Below are positions 1 to 9,206 of a stretch of DNA of 64,000 nt, one piece after another (within the stretch, counting starts at the first letter, position 1; each line of letters begins with the position of its first letter). The notes beneath the pieces were generated by a model. That model did no database searches. It worked only from the letters and a program-made list of their open reading frames with translations, and was not told the origin of the DNA. Origin of the DNA: Chryseobacterium paridis (GTDB lineage: Bacteria > Bacteroidota > Bacteroidia > Flavobacteriales > Weeksellaceae); assembly GCF_016595215.1 (NCBI RefSeq), contig NZ_JAENHK010000005.1:142100-206099 (forward strand). The letters run 5' to 3'. The translations under genes and the position numbers were made by a program.

Positions 1-62
1 CTTTATTTGGAAGCTCCTGCAGATTACTAATATCTTTGATTATCACATTTATTACGTTTTCC

Positions 63-1226
63 ATGAAAAAATTCATCTTAATCTGCCTACTAACATCTTT
101 TATTTTAGGTACCGCGCAAGAAAAGAAAATTTCTTTCGCTAAAGTATTTAATTATCAAATGATTGATAAGAGAGCACCTTTGCTTACTTTAAAGATGTTT
201 GCAAGTAACAATAATGAATTTCTTACCAGATTGAACATCAAGGAAGTTCCGATGTATTATTATACCGATGCATTGGGAACAACTGCCGTTTCGTTAGAAA
301 TGAACAGTCGTCTTGCTGGTTCAGGTTTGAGCGCATTAATGTATTTGGGCTATAGCAGTTATGGTGGGTATGGAGAAAAAGAAGAGTATGTTCTGGAGGC
401 CAAAAAGCTGGATACAAAAGAAACCATTTTAGGAATGCCATGTTCTCATTACCTGATCAATTACCGGGCAAAAGATGGCACAAAAAAGGAAAATGAAGAC
501 TTGAAGTTGTGTATCGATGATCAGTCATCTATCAACAACATGTATGTATTTAGCGGCCTTTTAAATCAATACCTTCCAGGTATCAAAATGAAAAGTTCAG
601 GTTTAAGCGGTCTTATTTTAAAAGTAGGTCCTGAGAAAACGTATGACAAAGAATATTTTGTACTGGAATCTATAAAAGATTCTAAAGATCAGGTATTTTT
701 TGATCATAAAAAAGCAATGACGGACCAGCAAAGAAAGCAGGACTCTATAATGATTGCCTATAAAAAACAGGAAGAGGAATATGCGAAAAATGATTCTGTA
801 TATACAGCAACTGATTCCACAGCTGTGGTAGTCGACTCTGCAACAGCAGCTGTTCCATATTCAGATCAAACCTACTATTATATTCCTGACTATGTTTCTG
901 AGTATAAAAAAGCTCATGATGAAGATGGAAGTTTAGCAATAACCAACATCCCAAGTGAAAATCTTTGGAAAGGATTGCCTAAACACTGCAAAAATTTCGA
1001 AAAGGACCTTCCGGCTTTTAAGCTTAAAGAAGTAAAGGGACATTTACGAAATTATGTAGGGCAGATGTGTGATATGTACCTTACACAATCAGCAAGCCAT
1101 AATGTGGGCATTAAACTGACGCTTGATGAAATAAGACGGGAAGTTCTCTATCTCAATACCATTCAGGAAAAACTTGATCAATCTGATAAAAAGAAATTAA
1201 ATAATTATTTAAAAAATCTTGATTAA
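63..1226 (+). CDS. Secreted protein of unknown function
   Basis: I do not recognise a family. The protein is about 387 residues and starts with a clear signal peptide (MKKFILICLLTSFILGTAQ), so it is probably exported to the periplasm or outer membrane. The start at 63 is preferred over an in-frame ATG at 36 because the signal peptide begins exactly there. The middle (around residues 235-265) is a low-complexity Asp/Ser/Thr/Ala stretch that looks like a linker between two folded parts; the C-terminal part has a charged helical tail. It ends 10 bases before the transketolase subunit gene and is probably co-transcribed with it, although nothing in the sequence suggests a metabolic link. Confidence 0.8.
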   Translation: MKKFILICLLTSFILGTAQEKKISFAKVFNYQMIDKRAPLLTLKMFASNNNEFLTRLNIKEVPMYYYTDALGTTAVSLEMNSRLAGSGLSALMYLGYSSYGGYGEKEEYVLEAKKLDTKETILGMPCSHYLINYRAKDGTKKENEDLKLCIDDQSSINNMYVFSGLLNQYLPGIKMKSSGLSGLILKVGPEKTYDKEYFVLESIKDSKDQVFFDHKKAMTDQQRKQDSIMIAYKKQEEEYAKNDSVYTATDSTAVVVDSATAAVPYSDQTYYYIPDYVSEYKKAHDEDGSLAITNIPSENLWKGLPKHCKNFEKDLPAFKLKEVKGHLRNYVGQMCDMYLTQSASHNVGIKLTLDEIRREVLYLNTIQEKLDQSDKKKLNNYLKNLD

Positions 1227-1236
1227 AAAAATAAAA

Positions 1237-2184
1237 ATGAAATATACATATACAGAAAAAAAGGATACACGTTCAGGATTCGGAGCCGGATTAGCTGAGC
1301 TTGCTGATAAGAATCCAAATGTAGTAGCACTTTGTGCAGATCTTATTGGTTCTTTGAAAATGGAAAAATTCATTGAAAAAGCACCGGAAAGATTCTTTCA
1401 GATAGGAATTGCAGAAGCTAACATGATTGGTATTGCTGCAGGTCTTAGTATCACAGGAAAAATTCCTTTCACTGGAACTTTCGCTAATTTCTCTACTTCA
1501 AGAGTATATGACCAGATTCGTCAGTCAGTAGCTTATTCGGGTAAAAATGTAAAAATCTGTGCATCGCATGCTGGTCTTACATTAGGAGAAGATGGAGCTA
1601 CACACCAGGTATTGGAAGATATCGGTATGATGAAGATGCTTCCGGGAATGACGGTAATCAACACATGTGACTACAACCAGACAAAAGCTGCTACTCTTGC
1701 TATTGCTGATTTTGAAGGTCCGGTATATTTAAGATTCGGAAGACCTGTAGTACCTGTATTCATTCCTGAAGACATGCCTTTCGAAATCGGAAAAGGAATT
1801 ATGTTGCAAGAAGGAACGGATGTAACAATTGTTGCAACAGGACATCTTGTTTGGGAATCTCTTGTAGCTGCAGATGAGCTTGAAAAAGAAGGTATCTCTT
1901 GCGAAGTGATCAATATCCATACTATTAAGCCGTTAGACGAAGAAATCATCTTAAAATCAGTTGAAAAGACAGGTAAGATCGTAACTGCTGAAGAACATAA
2001 CTATTTAGGAGGTTTAGGAGAATCAATTGCGGGAATGTTGGCAAGAAAAAAACCGACAAGACAGGAGTTCGTTGCAGTAAACGATACTTTCGGAGAATCT
2101 GCTACTCCTGCGGAATTGATGAAGAAATATAAAATTGATGCTGCTGCAGTAAAAGAAGCAGTAAAAAGAATTTTAGATAAATAA
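1237..2184 (+). CDS. Transketolase, C-terminal subunit
   Basis: About 315 residues, the size of the C-terminal half of a split transketolase. The pyrimidine-binding domain fills the first half, with the catalytic glutamate of the thiamine-diphosphate site in the IGIAEANM motif (E60), and the transketolase C-terminal domain follows and ends with the typical ESATPAELMKKY segment. With an N-terminal subunit, expected upstream of the window, it would move two-carbon ketol units in the non-oxidative pentose phosphate pathway. The start is placed at 1237 (MKYTYTEKKD) because conserved sequence begins there; an in-frame ATG at 1219 overlaps the upstream gene. The stop is followed by a strong bidirectional hairpin. 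Confidence 0.93.
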   Translation: MKYTYTEKKDTRSGFGAGLAELADKNPNVVALCADLIGSLKMEKFIEKAPERFFQIGIAEANMIGIAAGLSITGKIPFTGTFANFSTSRVYDQIRQSVAYSGKNVKICASHAGLTLGEDGATHQVLEDIGMMKMLPGMTVINTCDYNQTKAATLAIADFEGPVYLRFGRPVVPVFIPEDMPFEIGKGIMLQEGTDVTIVATGHLVWESLVAADELEKEGISCEVINIHTIKPLDEEIILKSVEKTGKIVTAEEHNYLGGLGESIAGMLARKKPTRQEFVAVNDTFGESATPAELMKKYKIDAAAVKEAVKRILDK

Positions 2185-2203
2185 TTTTCTTATCATATTC
2201 ATT

Positions 2204-2228
2204 AAAAGCATCCCAATGGGATGCTTTT
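2204..2228. terminator. Bidirectional rho-independent terminator
   Basis: Perfect inverted repeat with AAAAGCATCCC / GGGATGCTTTT arms around a 3-base centre, A-rich on one side and T-rich on the other. It lies between the convergent transketolase gene (plus) and DUF1348 gene (minus) and can serve both. Confidence 0.85.
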
Positions 2229-2244
2229 ATTATTTACAATCTAT

Positions 2245-2658
2245 TTATCTGAATTTACGCTCTTCTTCCTTTATGGCTAAATCATTAATACTGGCAAATC
2301 TTTTCTTCATCAATCCATTTTCATCAAACTCCCAGTTTTCATTTCCATACGCCCTGAACCATTCACCCCCTTCTTTCATGTATTCATATTCAAATCGTAC
2401 TGCGATACGATTATCGGTATGTGCCCAGTATTCTTTCTTTAATTTATAATTCAATTCTCTTGCCCATTTTTGACGAAGAAATTCAACAATTTCACTTCTT
2501 CCATTGACGAATTGATCTCTATTCCTCCATTCACTGTCTTCAGTATAGGCTTTGGAAACTCTTTCAGGATCCTGACTGTTCCAGGCATCTTCTGCTAATT
2601 GAATTTTTTCTTTCGCTGTTTCAAAAGTGAAAGGCGGAAGCGGATGTTTTTGTTCCAT
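2245..2658 (-). CDS. DUF1348 / SnoaL-like (NTF2 fold) protein
   Basis: A 137-residue protein matching the DUF1348 branch of the NTF2-like superfamily, small cone-shaped alpha+beta proteins with a hydrophobic pocket. Recognisable segments are the helical start with [23 protein letters not shown] and the strands [10 protein letters not shown] and [12 protein letters not shown]. The molecular function of the family is not established; some NTF2-like relatives are small-molecule isomerases or dehydratases, so a role with small toxic compounds is possible. It starts two bases after the stop of the TetR regulator gene, so the two form an operon and the regulator probably controls it. Confidence 0.85.
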   Translation of the reverse strand: MEQKHPLPPFTFETAKEKIQLAEDAWNSQDPERVSKAYTEDSEWRNRDQFVNGRSEIVEFLRQKWARELNYKLKKEYWAHTDNRIAVRFEYEYMKEGGEWFRAYGNENWEFDENGLMKKRFASINDLAIKEEERKFR

Positions 2659-2660
2659 GA

Positions 2661-3188
2661 TTAATGTATTAAATTGGTAACTATTTGTTTTGATCTCTCT
2701 ATTAATTCATTCGATTTGAATAACTGGCTTTCTATGATGCTGCTTTCGAAAAGCATGTATACATGATCCGCTATATCTTTATCCTGTATTAAACCATTGA
2801 AGTAATTTCGAAGCCCTGATTTATGCTCCTGGATAACCTTTAGGATTTTGATATTATCATTCGGAATTTCAGATAAAATATTGAGAAAGCTACACCCTCT
2901 GAAATTCTCCTTTTCATTCATATGGATCAGAAAGTCAAATGCAGCTATTATTTTAGATTTATGATCGTTTTTCAATGCCGTAAAACTATCTAATTCATTA
3001 AACCAGTAAGTATGTCTTGTATTCAGAAATTCAACGCATAGATCCTCTTTAGATTTAAAATGCTGGTAGAAACTTGCCTTCGCTACACTCGATTCCGAAA
3101 TGATCTGATTGATTCCTGTAGAATTATATCCCTGTGAGGAAAATAGCTTCATTGTGGTTTCTACAATTCTTTCTTTTGGAGCGCTCAT
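2661..3188 (-). CDS. TetR/AcrR-family transcriptional regulator
   Basis: 175 residues. The N-terminal TetR-type helix-turn-helix spans roughly residues 8-52 and includes [16 protein letters not shown] and the recognition-helix region [16 protein letters not shown]. The C-terminal part is a divergent ligand-binding and dimerisation domain. It is the first gene of a two-gene unit with the DUF1348 protein. A putative operator, CAGACA-AGTC-TGTCTG, lies 45-60 bases upstream of the start and next to a TAAATTTG promoter element, so autoregulation with relief by a small ligand is likely. The ligand cannot be read from the sequence. Confidence 0.92.
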   Translation of the reverse strand: MSAPKERIVETTMKLFSSQGYNSTGINQIISESSVAKASFYQHFKSKEDLCVEFLNTRHTYWFNELDSFTALKNDHKSKIIAAFDFLIHMNEKENFRGCSFLNILSEIPNDNIKILKVIQEHKSGLRNYFNGLIQDKDIADHVYMLFESSIIESQLFKSNELIERSKQIVTNLIH

Positions 3189-3207
3189 AAGACTGTTTAT
3201 TATTTTA

Positions 3208-3215
3208 CAAATTTA
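3208..3215 (-). promoter_or_regulatory. -7 promoter element of the tetR operon
   Basis: TAAATTTG on the minus strand matches the Bacteroidota TAnnTTTG consensus and lies about 20 bases upstream of the TetR start. No good -33 TTTG is seen at the standard 19-base spacing; a TTG sits 22 bases away inside the operator palindrome. Confidence 0.55.
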
Positions 3216-3233
3216 AAATAAATTTTTCACATA

Positions 3234-3249
3234 CAGACAAGTCTGTCTG
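3234..3249. promoter_or_regulatory. Putative TetR operator palindrome
   Basis: Inverted repeat CAGACA, four bases, TGTCTG, upstream of the -7 element of the TetR/DUF1348 operon and overlapping its expected -33 region. Size, symmetry and placement fit an autoregulatory TetR-type operator. Binding by the adjacent regulator is inference. Confidence 0.6.
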
Positions 3250-3306
3250 CTATTTTTTCAAAAGTTCACTAATTAACTTATTCTATTTATAAGCCTTACA
3301 TACAGT

Positions 3307-3333
3307 TAAAAAAAAGCCTTCTCAAGGAAGGCT
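3307..3333 (-). terminator. Rho-independent terminator after the small membrane protein gene
   Basis: Hairpin AGCCTTC-TCAAG-GAAGGCT with an A8 run on its left, which gives a U-tract on the minus strand, 16 bases after the stop of the gene at 3349-3726. Confidence 0.8.
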
Positions 3334-3348
3334 ATGTGGTATATAATA

Positions 3349-3726
3349 TTATTTAAAGAATTTCCATTTGGGAATTATTGCGAGCATACCAAATCCAGTG
3401 AAAAGGAAAAGATTGGTAACATCCGTATATAAGAAAGTGGAGAGATAATAATTATGCATAAAGAAATGCAGAATCAGTAATACAGGAAAAGTAAAAATCC
3501 CTATTTTCCTGTAAAAGAACATGAGAACAAGACTGATCATCATGAGTATGTCTAAAGAAAAAATAATGTAGAAGTACCACCTGGGGATATTAAGATATTC
3601 ATGTTGTAAATACTCATCTACATCTATTCCCAATCCCATAATCGTAAATAACATCAGGGAGGCAAATGCTAAAATAAAACCCCATCCTTTCTTTGGATCC
3701 TCATCAAAGTAACTGTATTCTTCCAT
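3349..3726 (-). CDS. Four-helix integral membrane protein, function unknown
   Basis: 125 residues, with four hydrophobic segments filling most of the protein (around residues 16-36, 50-71, 74-94 and 100-121). There are short charged loops and a lysine-rich end (KWKFFK). I do not recognise a family. It stands alone: a terminator hairpin lies after its stop, and the terminator of the Lrp gene lies just before its start. A TATTTTTG element (3732-3739, minus) ends six bases before the ATG, so its mRNA may be leaderless. That element coincides with the T-rich tail of the Lrp terminator, which makes the reading uncertain. Confidence 0.75.
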   Translation of the reverse strand: MEEYSYFDEDPKKGWGFILAFASLMLFTIMGLGIDVDEYLQHEYLNIPRWYFYIIFSLDILMMISLVLMFFYRKIGIFTFPVLLILHFFMHNYYLSTFLYTDVTNLFLFTGFGMLAIIPKWKFFK

Positions 3727-3730
3727 AGGT

Positions 3731-3769
3731 ACAAAAATAAAGAACTTATGAGTAATTTCATAAGTTCTT
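3731..3769 (-). terminator. Terminator after the Lrp/AsnC gene
   Basis: Perfect 12-bp stem (AAGAACTTATGA / TCATAAGTTCTT) with loop GTAATT, followed on the minus strand by a T-rich tail, 26 bases after the regulator's stop codon. Confidence 0.8.
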
Positions 3770-3794
3770 CTATAATTATTCGTTTAGAATTTGA

Positions 3795-4265
3795 TTAAAT
3801 AGAAATAGCGTTGATCAATCTATTTTTGTCACTTAAGTATTCTTCCATAGAAATCATACTTTCTGTTCTCATTACGTCCTGAATATCGTCTATCTGATAG
3901 ATAATTCTTTTCGCATCTTCAGTATTCTTCGCTCTTACTTTACAGAAAATATTATATTTTCCAGAAATCACACTCGCTTCAATTACGTTTGGAAGAGTTG
4001 ACAACTCTTTTAAAACTTCCTGAGTACGGTTTGATTTAGTTAAAAGAATTCCGATAAAGGCAGTAAAGTGATAATCTAATTTACCATAATCGATATTAAG
4101 GGATGATCCCAAAATAATACCTGCATCTTCCATTTTTTTCACTCTTACGTGAATTGTACCCGCAGACACATCCATCTGTTTAGCAATTTCAGTAAAAGGC
4201 ATTCTTGTGTTTTCTACTAAGAAATCAAGAATCTTTTTGTCTATTTCGTCCAGTTGATAGTTCAT
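3795..4265 (-). CDS. Lrp/AsnC-family transcriptional regulator
   Basis: 156 residues with normal family architecture: an N-terminal winged helix-turn-helix (residues 3-55, starting LDEIDKKILDFLVENTRMPF and including the recognition region VSAGTIHVRVKKMEDAGII) and a C-terminal RAM/AsnC effector domain (about 68-145) for oligomerisation and amino-acid binding. Such proteins act in the cytoplasm as feast/famine regulators; the effector cannot be told from sequence. The gene is monocistronic, with a terminator behind it and a possible TAGATTTG promoter element ahead of it. Confidence 0.93.
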   Translation of the reverse strand: MNYQLDEIDKKILDFLVENTRMPFTEIAKQMDVSAGTIHVRVKKMEDAGIILGSSLNIDYGKLDYHFTAFIGILLTKSNRTQEVLKELSTLPNVIEASVISGKYNIFCKVRAKNTEDAKRIIYQIDDIQDVMRTESMISMEEYLSDKNRLINAISI

Positions 4266-4309
4266 ATTAGTTAAATTACAATTTTCTTAAAAAATCTATG
4301 TATTTTTTG

Positions 4310-4317
4310 CAAATCTA
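4310..4317 (-). promoter_or_regulatory. -7 promoter element of the Lrp/AsnC gene
   Basis: TAGATTTG on the minus strand fits TAnnTTTG, 45 bases upstream of the start codon. The surrounding region is very A+T-rich and no clear -33 TTTG is present. Confidence 0.4.
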
Positions 4318-4399
4318 TAAAAAATAATTTAACTAAAAAAATAATAACAATAATTAACAATAATTAACACAGATGATAAAAATCATTAAAATATTCAAA

Positions 4400-7300
4400 T
4401 TATTTACCCTCTGCTTTTAGGGAATCTGTTTTTATTTCCATTTTCACTTCTGATTGTTTTTTATCTTTTTTCTTTCTTTTAAATAAAGAATTGAAGCTTT
4501 TACTCCACACAACACCGCCTCCATAGGCTTGATTTGCAGATCCGTTAGTTCCAACTGCTCCTGTTCCCATTCCGATATTCGTAGGTTTGGAGTAACCTCT
4601 TAAAACTAAACTTCCATCATTTTTCTTAGAAATATCATATTCGATAGATCCCTCTCCGGAGAGATAATTAGCTTCTGTACTTTCAGTTTTCGTTAATGGA
4701 ATACCTAAACCGGTCTTCACTTTTATTCTAGGTGAAAGCGCAAAACTTACTCCAGCATTTGCCCTATCTCCAGTATTTGAATTCTGATCTCCTTTCACAT
4801 AATTCAAGTCGATCTGAAATTCATTACTCATCGTATTAAGAACAGATCCCAATTGTTTTAATAACATATTATATCCGGATGATTCGGCTACCCCTGCAAC
4901 GTCTACCCCTACACCACCGGTATTTGAAATATTAAAACTGTTTAACAACAATATAGAACCAAACTGTAGAACTTTTTCGCCTTCCTGGCTCATTTTAGCC
5001 GCAAGTGTTTCTTTGACCTGACTTGATACATCTAATGCAGATACATCAAGATCAATCTTAGGGTCTACAAGAGACTGTGTAATATTTGCCTGTAATAATA
5101 TACTGATAGGCTGAAGACTACCCATATTTAAATATTGCCCCGCGTTGGAAACCATTCTTACATAATTGGCATTAATATTCAATGCTGGTTTCATAGCATC
5201 ACCGTCCCAACGGATACTACTCCCTTTCGCTATCTGAAATGTTTTATTAAGAATAGCCTTTGAAACAAATGTTCCATTATCTACTTTATAAGTTCCCGCC
5301 ATTGCAATTGCTCCCTGTCTGTTCATCTGGAACTTTAAGTTTTTAGCTTCCCCTTTTACGGTGATATTTCCTACATCATCTCCCACCAAAACATTTACCG
5401 TGGTTCCTTTATCCACATCAAGCGAGAAGTCGATATTCATATTGGCTCCGGTTTTTTTCTTTTCTTCAAGCGTTACCAAACCATCTTTCCCTTCTTTTAA
5501 AAACCTCAGCATTTTAAATTCTTCAACATTAGAGGTCGAACTTGAGTTGAACGTAAACGTACTTCCACTAAGTGCTCTCATATTCGGGGTCGATATACTA
5601 AGGCCTGATACCGGTCCATCAATATAGAGATCCCCTTGCCCATATACTCTACCCCAGAACAAATCTAGATCTTTTTGTGTACTATTCAACACCAATAGAT
5701 TATCTGCTCTCATTACGAGGTTGACTCCCATTGAAGAAAGGGTTTCAAACTGAATAGCCCCCGAAATATTTCCCTTAGAATTTGATCTTCCATCGTGAAC
5801 TTCTATATTGTTAAGGATGGCCAATCCTTTTGACAATGGTATTACCGTATCATCAAAAGAATAATCCACTCCTGTAAACAAGAGCTTCAATCCAAATTCT
5901 TTTAAAGTAATATCTCCACTATAATCAAGATTTTTTAAAGTTCCGTTTATTTTCAGATCTCCCGTTGCTTTCCCTCTTAAATTTCCAAATACCGACTGTA
6001 CAAACTGTTGTGCAAAAGATATATTGAAATCACGCATTTCTGCTACAAGATCAATCGTAGGCGAAGAAGTATTATTATTAACAGTTCCGGTGAGGTTCAG
6101 ATTGTTGTTTCCAAGAACTCCTGCCGATGTCACCTTTACATCAATATCATAAACATTAAGGGAAAAACCGTTGGTAGCGGAGATCGTAAGATCTCCCATA
6201 TCAGTTCCGTTCATTTTGATATCATCTACCGTTAAATCAACCAATGGCTGCAAGGTATTTTTATCCATCCTTATCTTTACACTCCCATTTGCAAGACCCT
6301 TTAGATCCATGGTGTTTCCTCCGGACTGCATTTCTAACAATTTTTCAATAGAAAAATCTTTAATATCAGCATCAACATAGAAATCTTTAGCAGATTTAAA
6401 TGTTGATTCTTTAATAAATAATTCACTCTTATCCGAGAAGATCTTTAAATTTCTGATCTCAAAATCGCTTGTCTTTTTTCTATAGGTAATGGAATGATCG
6501 AGTTCAGGACTGGTGTCAATAGCCCAGGTAACTTCATTGAATTTTACTTCAGTAGGGTCAAATTTGAAAACAAAATCTCCTAAATTATTTGTAGACTGAT
6601 TTACGTTAATAGCATATTCTTTCAGCTTATCATCCAATTCATCTTCAGGGCTCCCATGTTTAAATTTGGTAGCAAGATGAAGAACTGTATTATTTTCGTT
6701 CTTACCGCTTAGGGTGATATCTTTAAGTATATTTTTATTGTATTGTACCTTATTTATTTTTGCATAAAGTTGCTCATCCAGATTAGCCGTGTTTATTCTC
6801 ACCATGACACTATCGACTAAGGCACTATCCCTTGCAATATTATCTCTTTGATTGATTTTATATGCTGGATTCGCTTCTGCCAATGCCTTATCCGCCTCCG
6901 TAATTTCAACTTCTTTGGTCATCATATATTTTAAGGATGCAGCATCAATATTCAGAATAAGATTATTCGCATTTCCATCATAACTTCCTTCTACTATAGC
7001 GCCCTGAGGTAACTTTAAATCCGGAAGAAAATAACTTACCAATCCTTGCTGAACATCAAAATTCATTGCAAAATTTTGACCTTTATATAACTTTCTTGGT
7101 GGTGGGCCTACTAAAATTCTCCCTAAACCATTTTCTACCATTCCAGCCAGATCTGCCAGGCTATACTTCCCTGAAATCTTTCCATTTACAGCTCCAGGTG
7201 CATCAACAGAAATAACTCTGCCTCCAGCTTCAACAAATGTTTTCAATTTAGCATTAGGAACTATATACTTCTGTGTAGCAGTTGCAAAATTAATATCATT

Positions 7301-9202
7301 AGCTTCGACATCCAGTGTAAGATCATTAATAGAGGACATGGCCATCTTTCCAATCACCTGACCACTCACAATCTGATTTCCTGGCTTATCCGTAAAATAA
7401 TTCATATTCAGGTAATTGACATCAGCGTTTACATCCATTGCAATCCTTGATGTACTGAAATCAATAAGTCCCTTAACAGTCGCTTTCGCCTGTTCATCAT
7501 TTACGGTAATTGTCCCGTTATATTTTTTATGATCCAACAAACCATCCAGATAAAGATTGTTGATTTCTTTATTCATGATCTCAACGCGCGAAATTTGAGA
7601 TTTGGTAGTCAATCGCATGGTATTCACATCGAAGCTTTGGCCATTAAGATCAAACTTTCCGGAAATCAATCCAACAGATTTATTTTTTGTAATGACTGAA
7701 ACATTTAAATCTGTTGCTTCAACATATCCTGAATATTTCGGCATCGCTGTACTGTATCCAGTAAGAGAAAGCTTACTGATTTTAGCCTGTCCAATACCTG
7801 TCATCAAATTTCCATTAGGAATAAAAATCTGATCAGGGTTTACCCTTGCTGCTCCATTATATTTAAGTTTACCAAAATCATCAGCAAAGTTTTTCATCTT
7901 TTTAGAAATAAATGAAGGCATCATCGCTTTAAGATCCTGGTAAGTAAAATCCGTTGAAAGATTATTGGTTTCTATCTGAAAATGTCCTTTCAAAAGATTA
8001 TTTACCTTCATCGTCTGAGTAGCAATATTCACATCAGGATTTCTGATCAGGAAGTTTTCCAGATAAAATTTATTGAGCGGACCTGTCATTTTTCCTGATA
8101 CATTAAAAGGCTTGAAATTATCCCAATTGGTCACAAAGTAACTGATGTCATATCCGCTCAGTTGACTTCCTTGCTTAAGTTTCATGTCCCATCTTACCCT
8201 ATCAGCAAAACCAGCCCATGAACCGTTATTAAGATTAAACTTGATATCACCCTGCAAAAGCGTGTGATCCGTATTTAATGTCAGATCTTTAAGGGAAAGA
8301 AATTTATGGGTAAGCGATAATTCGGTAGAAAATGTATCTACAAAATGAGATTTCCCCCATCTTGTCGTAACGAAGGATAAATTATTGATCAGCGCCGAAA
8401 CATCGGGACCACTGACTTTTAAATTAGGTGCTTTCAGATTGAATTTAGTCGCTGTGAGCCATTTTCCAGCTTCACCCGGTGAATTTAGATTGACAATGGA
8501 AACCTTGGAATCCACAATTTGTACCCGGGAATTTAATTGAAAAGGAGGTTTTTTAGGATCTCTTTTTTTACCGTTATCAAATAACTCTGTAAAGCGTATA
8601 AAGTTCGAAATGCTATCCCCTTTATAGGTAATTACCTTAATATCGGCATTAACTAAAGTTAGTGAGTTAAAGCTCAATGAATTACTTTTCCCAGAAATGG
8701 CTCCTGAAGCAAGTGATAACCAATCGGAATTTGCCCGAAACTCTCTTGCTTTAATAAAATCAAGACCTTTATAATCTTTTACTTTTAATCCTTTTATGGT
8801 AACATTTCCGAAATAATTTACCTCCACACTTTCGGTGGACATTTTCGCTTTGAAATCTTTGTTAACAATTTGTAGCGCCTGATCTGCTGCCCACTGCTTG
8901 GTCACTGGAAGATTAATAATAACGATAATCGCAACAACGAGAGAAAAACCAAGCCAGAATAAAATCAACAAAAGCCTTGCCCACCAGGAATAGCTGGTAA
9001 CATCTTTAGCAGCCTGCTTACCGAACTCCTGAGCTGTTTCTACCGGATGGTGAACAGCATCCGATGCCAGCTCCGATGCTTCTTTTACCGTTTCCTTTAC
9101 TTTTTCCTCTACATTCTCTACAGTCTTATGTACCTGATCACTTAAGTTTTCAGTTACAGATTTTTTATTCTCATTTTCGTTATTATTCTCTAACTTTGCC
9201 AT
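4400..9202 (-). CDS. TamB-like translocation/assembly protein (DUF490)
   Basis: About 1600 residues, an AsmA/TamB-type bridge protein. A cytoplasmic N-terminal region of about 73 residues is followed by one membrane anchor (roughly 74-98), then a very long series of beta-repeats that would span the periplasm as a hydrophobic groove, and the TamB C-terminal domain in the last 500 or so residues. Family members take part in outer-membrane protein assembly and in phospholipid transport between membranes. The start is set at MAKLENNN because upstream in-frame codons run into tsaD on the other strand. That gives a start four bases from the tsaD start. The N-terminal extension (residues 14-70) is an amphipathic, Val/Lys/Glu/Ala-rich helix, unusual ahead of a TamB anchor. 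The C-terminus is a lysine-rich tail. Confidence 0.9.
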   Translation of the reverse strand: MAKLENNNENENKKSVTENLSDQVHKTVENVEEKVKETVKEASELASDAVHHPVETAQEFGKQAAKDVTSYSWWARLLLILFWLGFSLVVAIIVIINLPVTKQWAADQALQIVNKDFKAKMSTESVEVNYFGNVTIKGLKVKDYKGLDFIKAREFRANSDWLSLASGAISGKSNSLSFNSLTLVNADIKVITYKGDSISNFIRFTELFDNGKKRDPKKPPFQLNSRVQIVDSKVSIVNLNSPGEAGKWLTATKFNLKAPNLKVSGPDVSALINNLSFVTTRWGKSHFVDTFSTELSLTHKFLSLKDLTLNTDHTLLQGDIKFNLNNGSWAGFADRVRWDMKLKQGSQLSGYDISYFVTNWDNFKPFNVSGKMTGPLNKFYLENFLIRNPDVNIATQTMKVNNLLKGHFQIETNNLSTDFTYQDLKAMMPSFISKKMKNFADDFGKLKYNGAARVNPDQIFIPNGNLMTGIGQAKISKLSLTGYSTAMPKYSGYVEATDLNVSVITKNKSVGLISGKFDLNGQSFDVNTMRLTTKSQISRVEIMNKEINNLYLDGLLDHKKYNGTITVNDEQAKATVKGLIDFSTSRIAMDVNADVNYLNMNYFTDKPGNQIVSGQVIGKMAMSSINDLTLDVEANDINFATATQKYIVPNAKLKTFVEAGGRVISVDAPGAVNGKISGKYSLADLAGMVENGLGRILVGPPPRKLYKGQNFAMNFDVQQGLVSYFLPDLKLPQGAIVEGSYDGNANNLILNIDAASLKYMMTKEVEITEADKALAEANPAYKINQRDNIARDSALVDSVMVRINTANLDEQLYAKINKVQYNKNILKDITLSGKNENNTVLHLATKFKHGSPEDELDDKLKEYAINVNQSTNNLGDFVFKFDPTEVKFNEVTWAIDTSPELDHSITYRKKTSDFEIRNLKIFSDKSELFIKESTFKSAKDFYVDADIKDFSIEKLLEMQSGGNTMDLKGLANGSVKIRMDKNTLQPLVDLTVDDIKMNGTDMGDLTISATNGFSLNVYDIDVKVTSAGVLGNNNLNLTGTVNNNTSSPTIDLVAEMRDFNISFAQQFVQSVFGNLRGKATGDLKINGTLKNLDYSGDITLKEFGLKLLFTGVDYSFDDTVIPLSKGLAILNNIEVHDGRSNSKGNISGAIQFETLSSMGVNLVMRADNLLVLNSTQKDLDLFWGRVYGQGDLYIDGPVSGLSISTPNMRALSGSTFTFNSSSTSNVEEFKMLRFLKEGKDGLVTLEEKKKTGANMNIDFSLDVDKGTTVNVLVGDDVGNITVKGEAKNLKFQMNRQGAIAMAGTYKVDNGTFVSKAILNKTFQIAKGSSIRWDGDAMKPALNINANYVRMVSNAGQYLNMGSLQPISILLQANITQSLVDPKIDLDVSALDVSSQVKETLAAKMSQEGEKVLQFGSILLLNSFNISNTGGVGVDVAGVAESSGYNMLLKQLGSVLNTMSNEFQIDLNYVKGDQNSNTGDRANAGVSFALSPRIKVKTGLGIPLTKTESTEANYLSGEGSIEYDISKKNDGSLVLRGYSKPTNIGMGTGAVGTNGSANQAYGGGVVWSKSFNSLFKRKKKDKKQSEVKMEIKTDSLKAEGK
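9191..9198 (+). promoter_or_regulatory. -7 promoter element of tsaD, inside the tamB-like coding sequence
   Basis: TAACTTTG matches TAnnTTTG and lies on codons 2-4 of the divergent tamB-like gene. The tsaD ATG begins nine bases after the element ends, so transcription would start within a base or two of the ATG, giving a leaderless message. No perfect TTTG is seen at -33. Confidence 0.6.
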
Positions 9203-9206
9203 TATT

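Noticed and set aside
1..30. In-frame tail (LYLEAPADY, then TAA) that could be the end of an upstream gene, perhaps the transketolase N-terminal subunit
   Set aside because: Nine codons are too few to separate from chance, and I cannot match them to a family.
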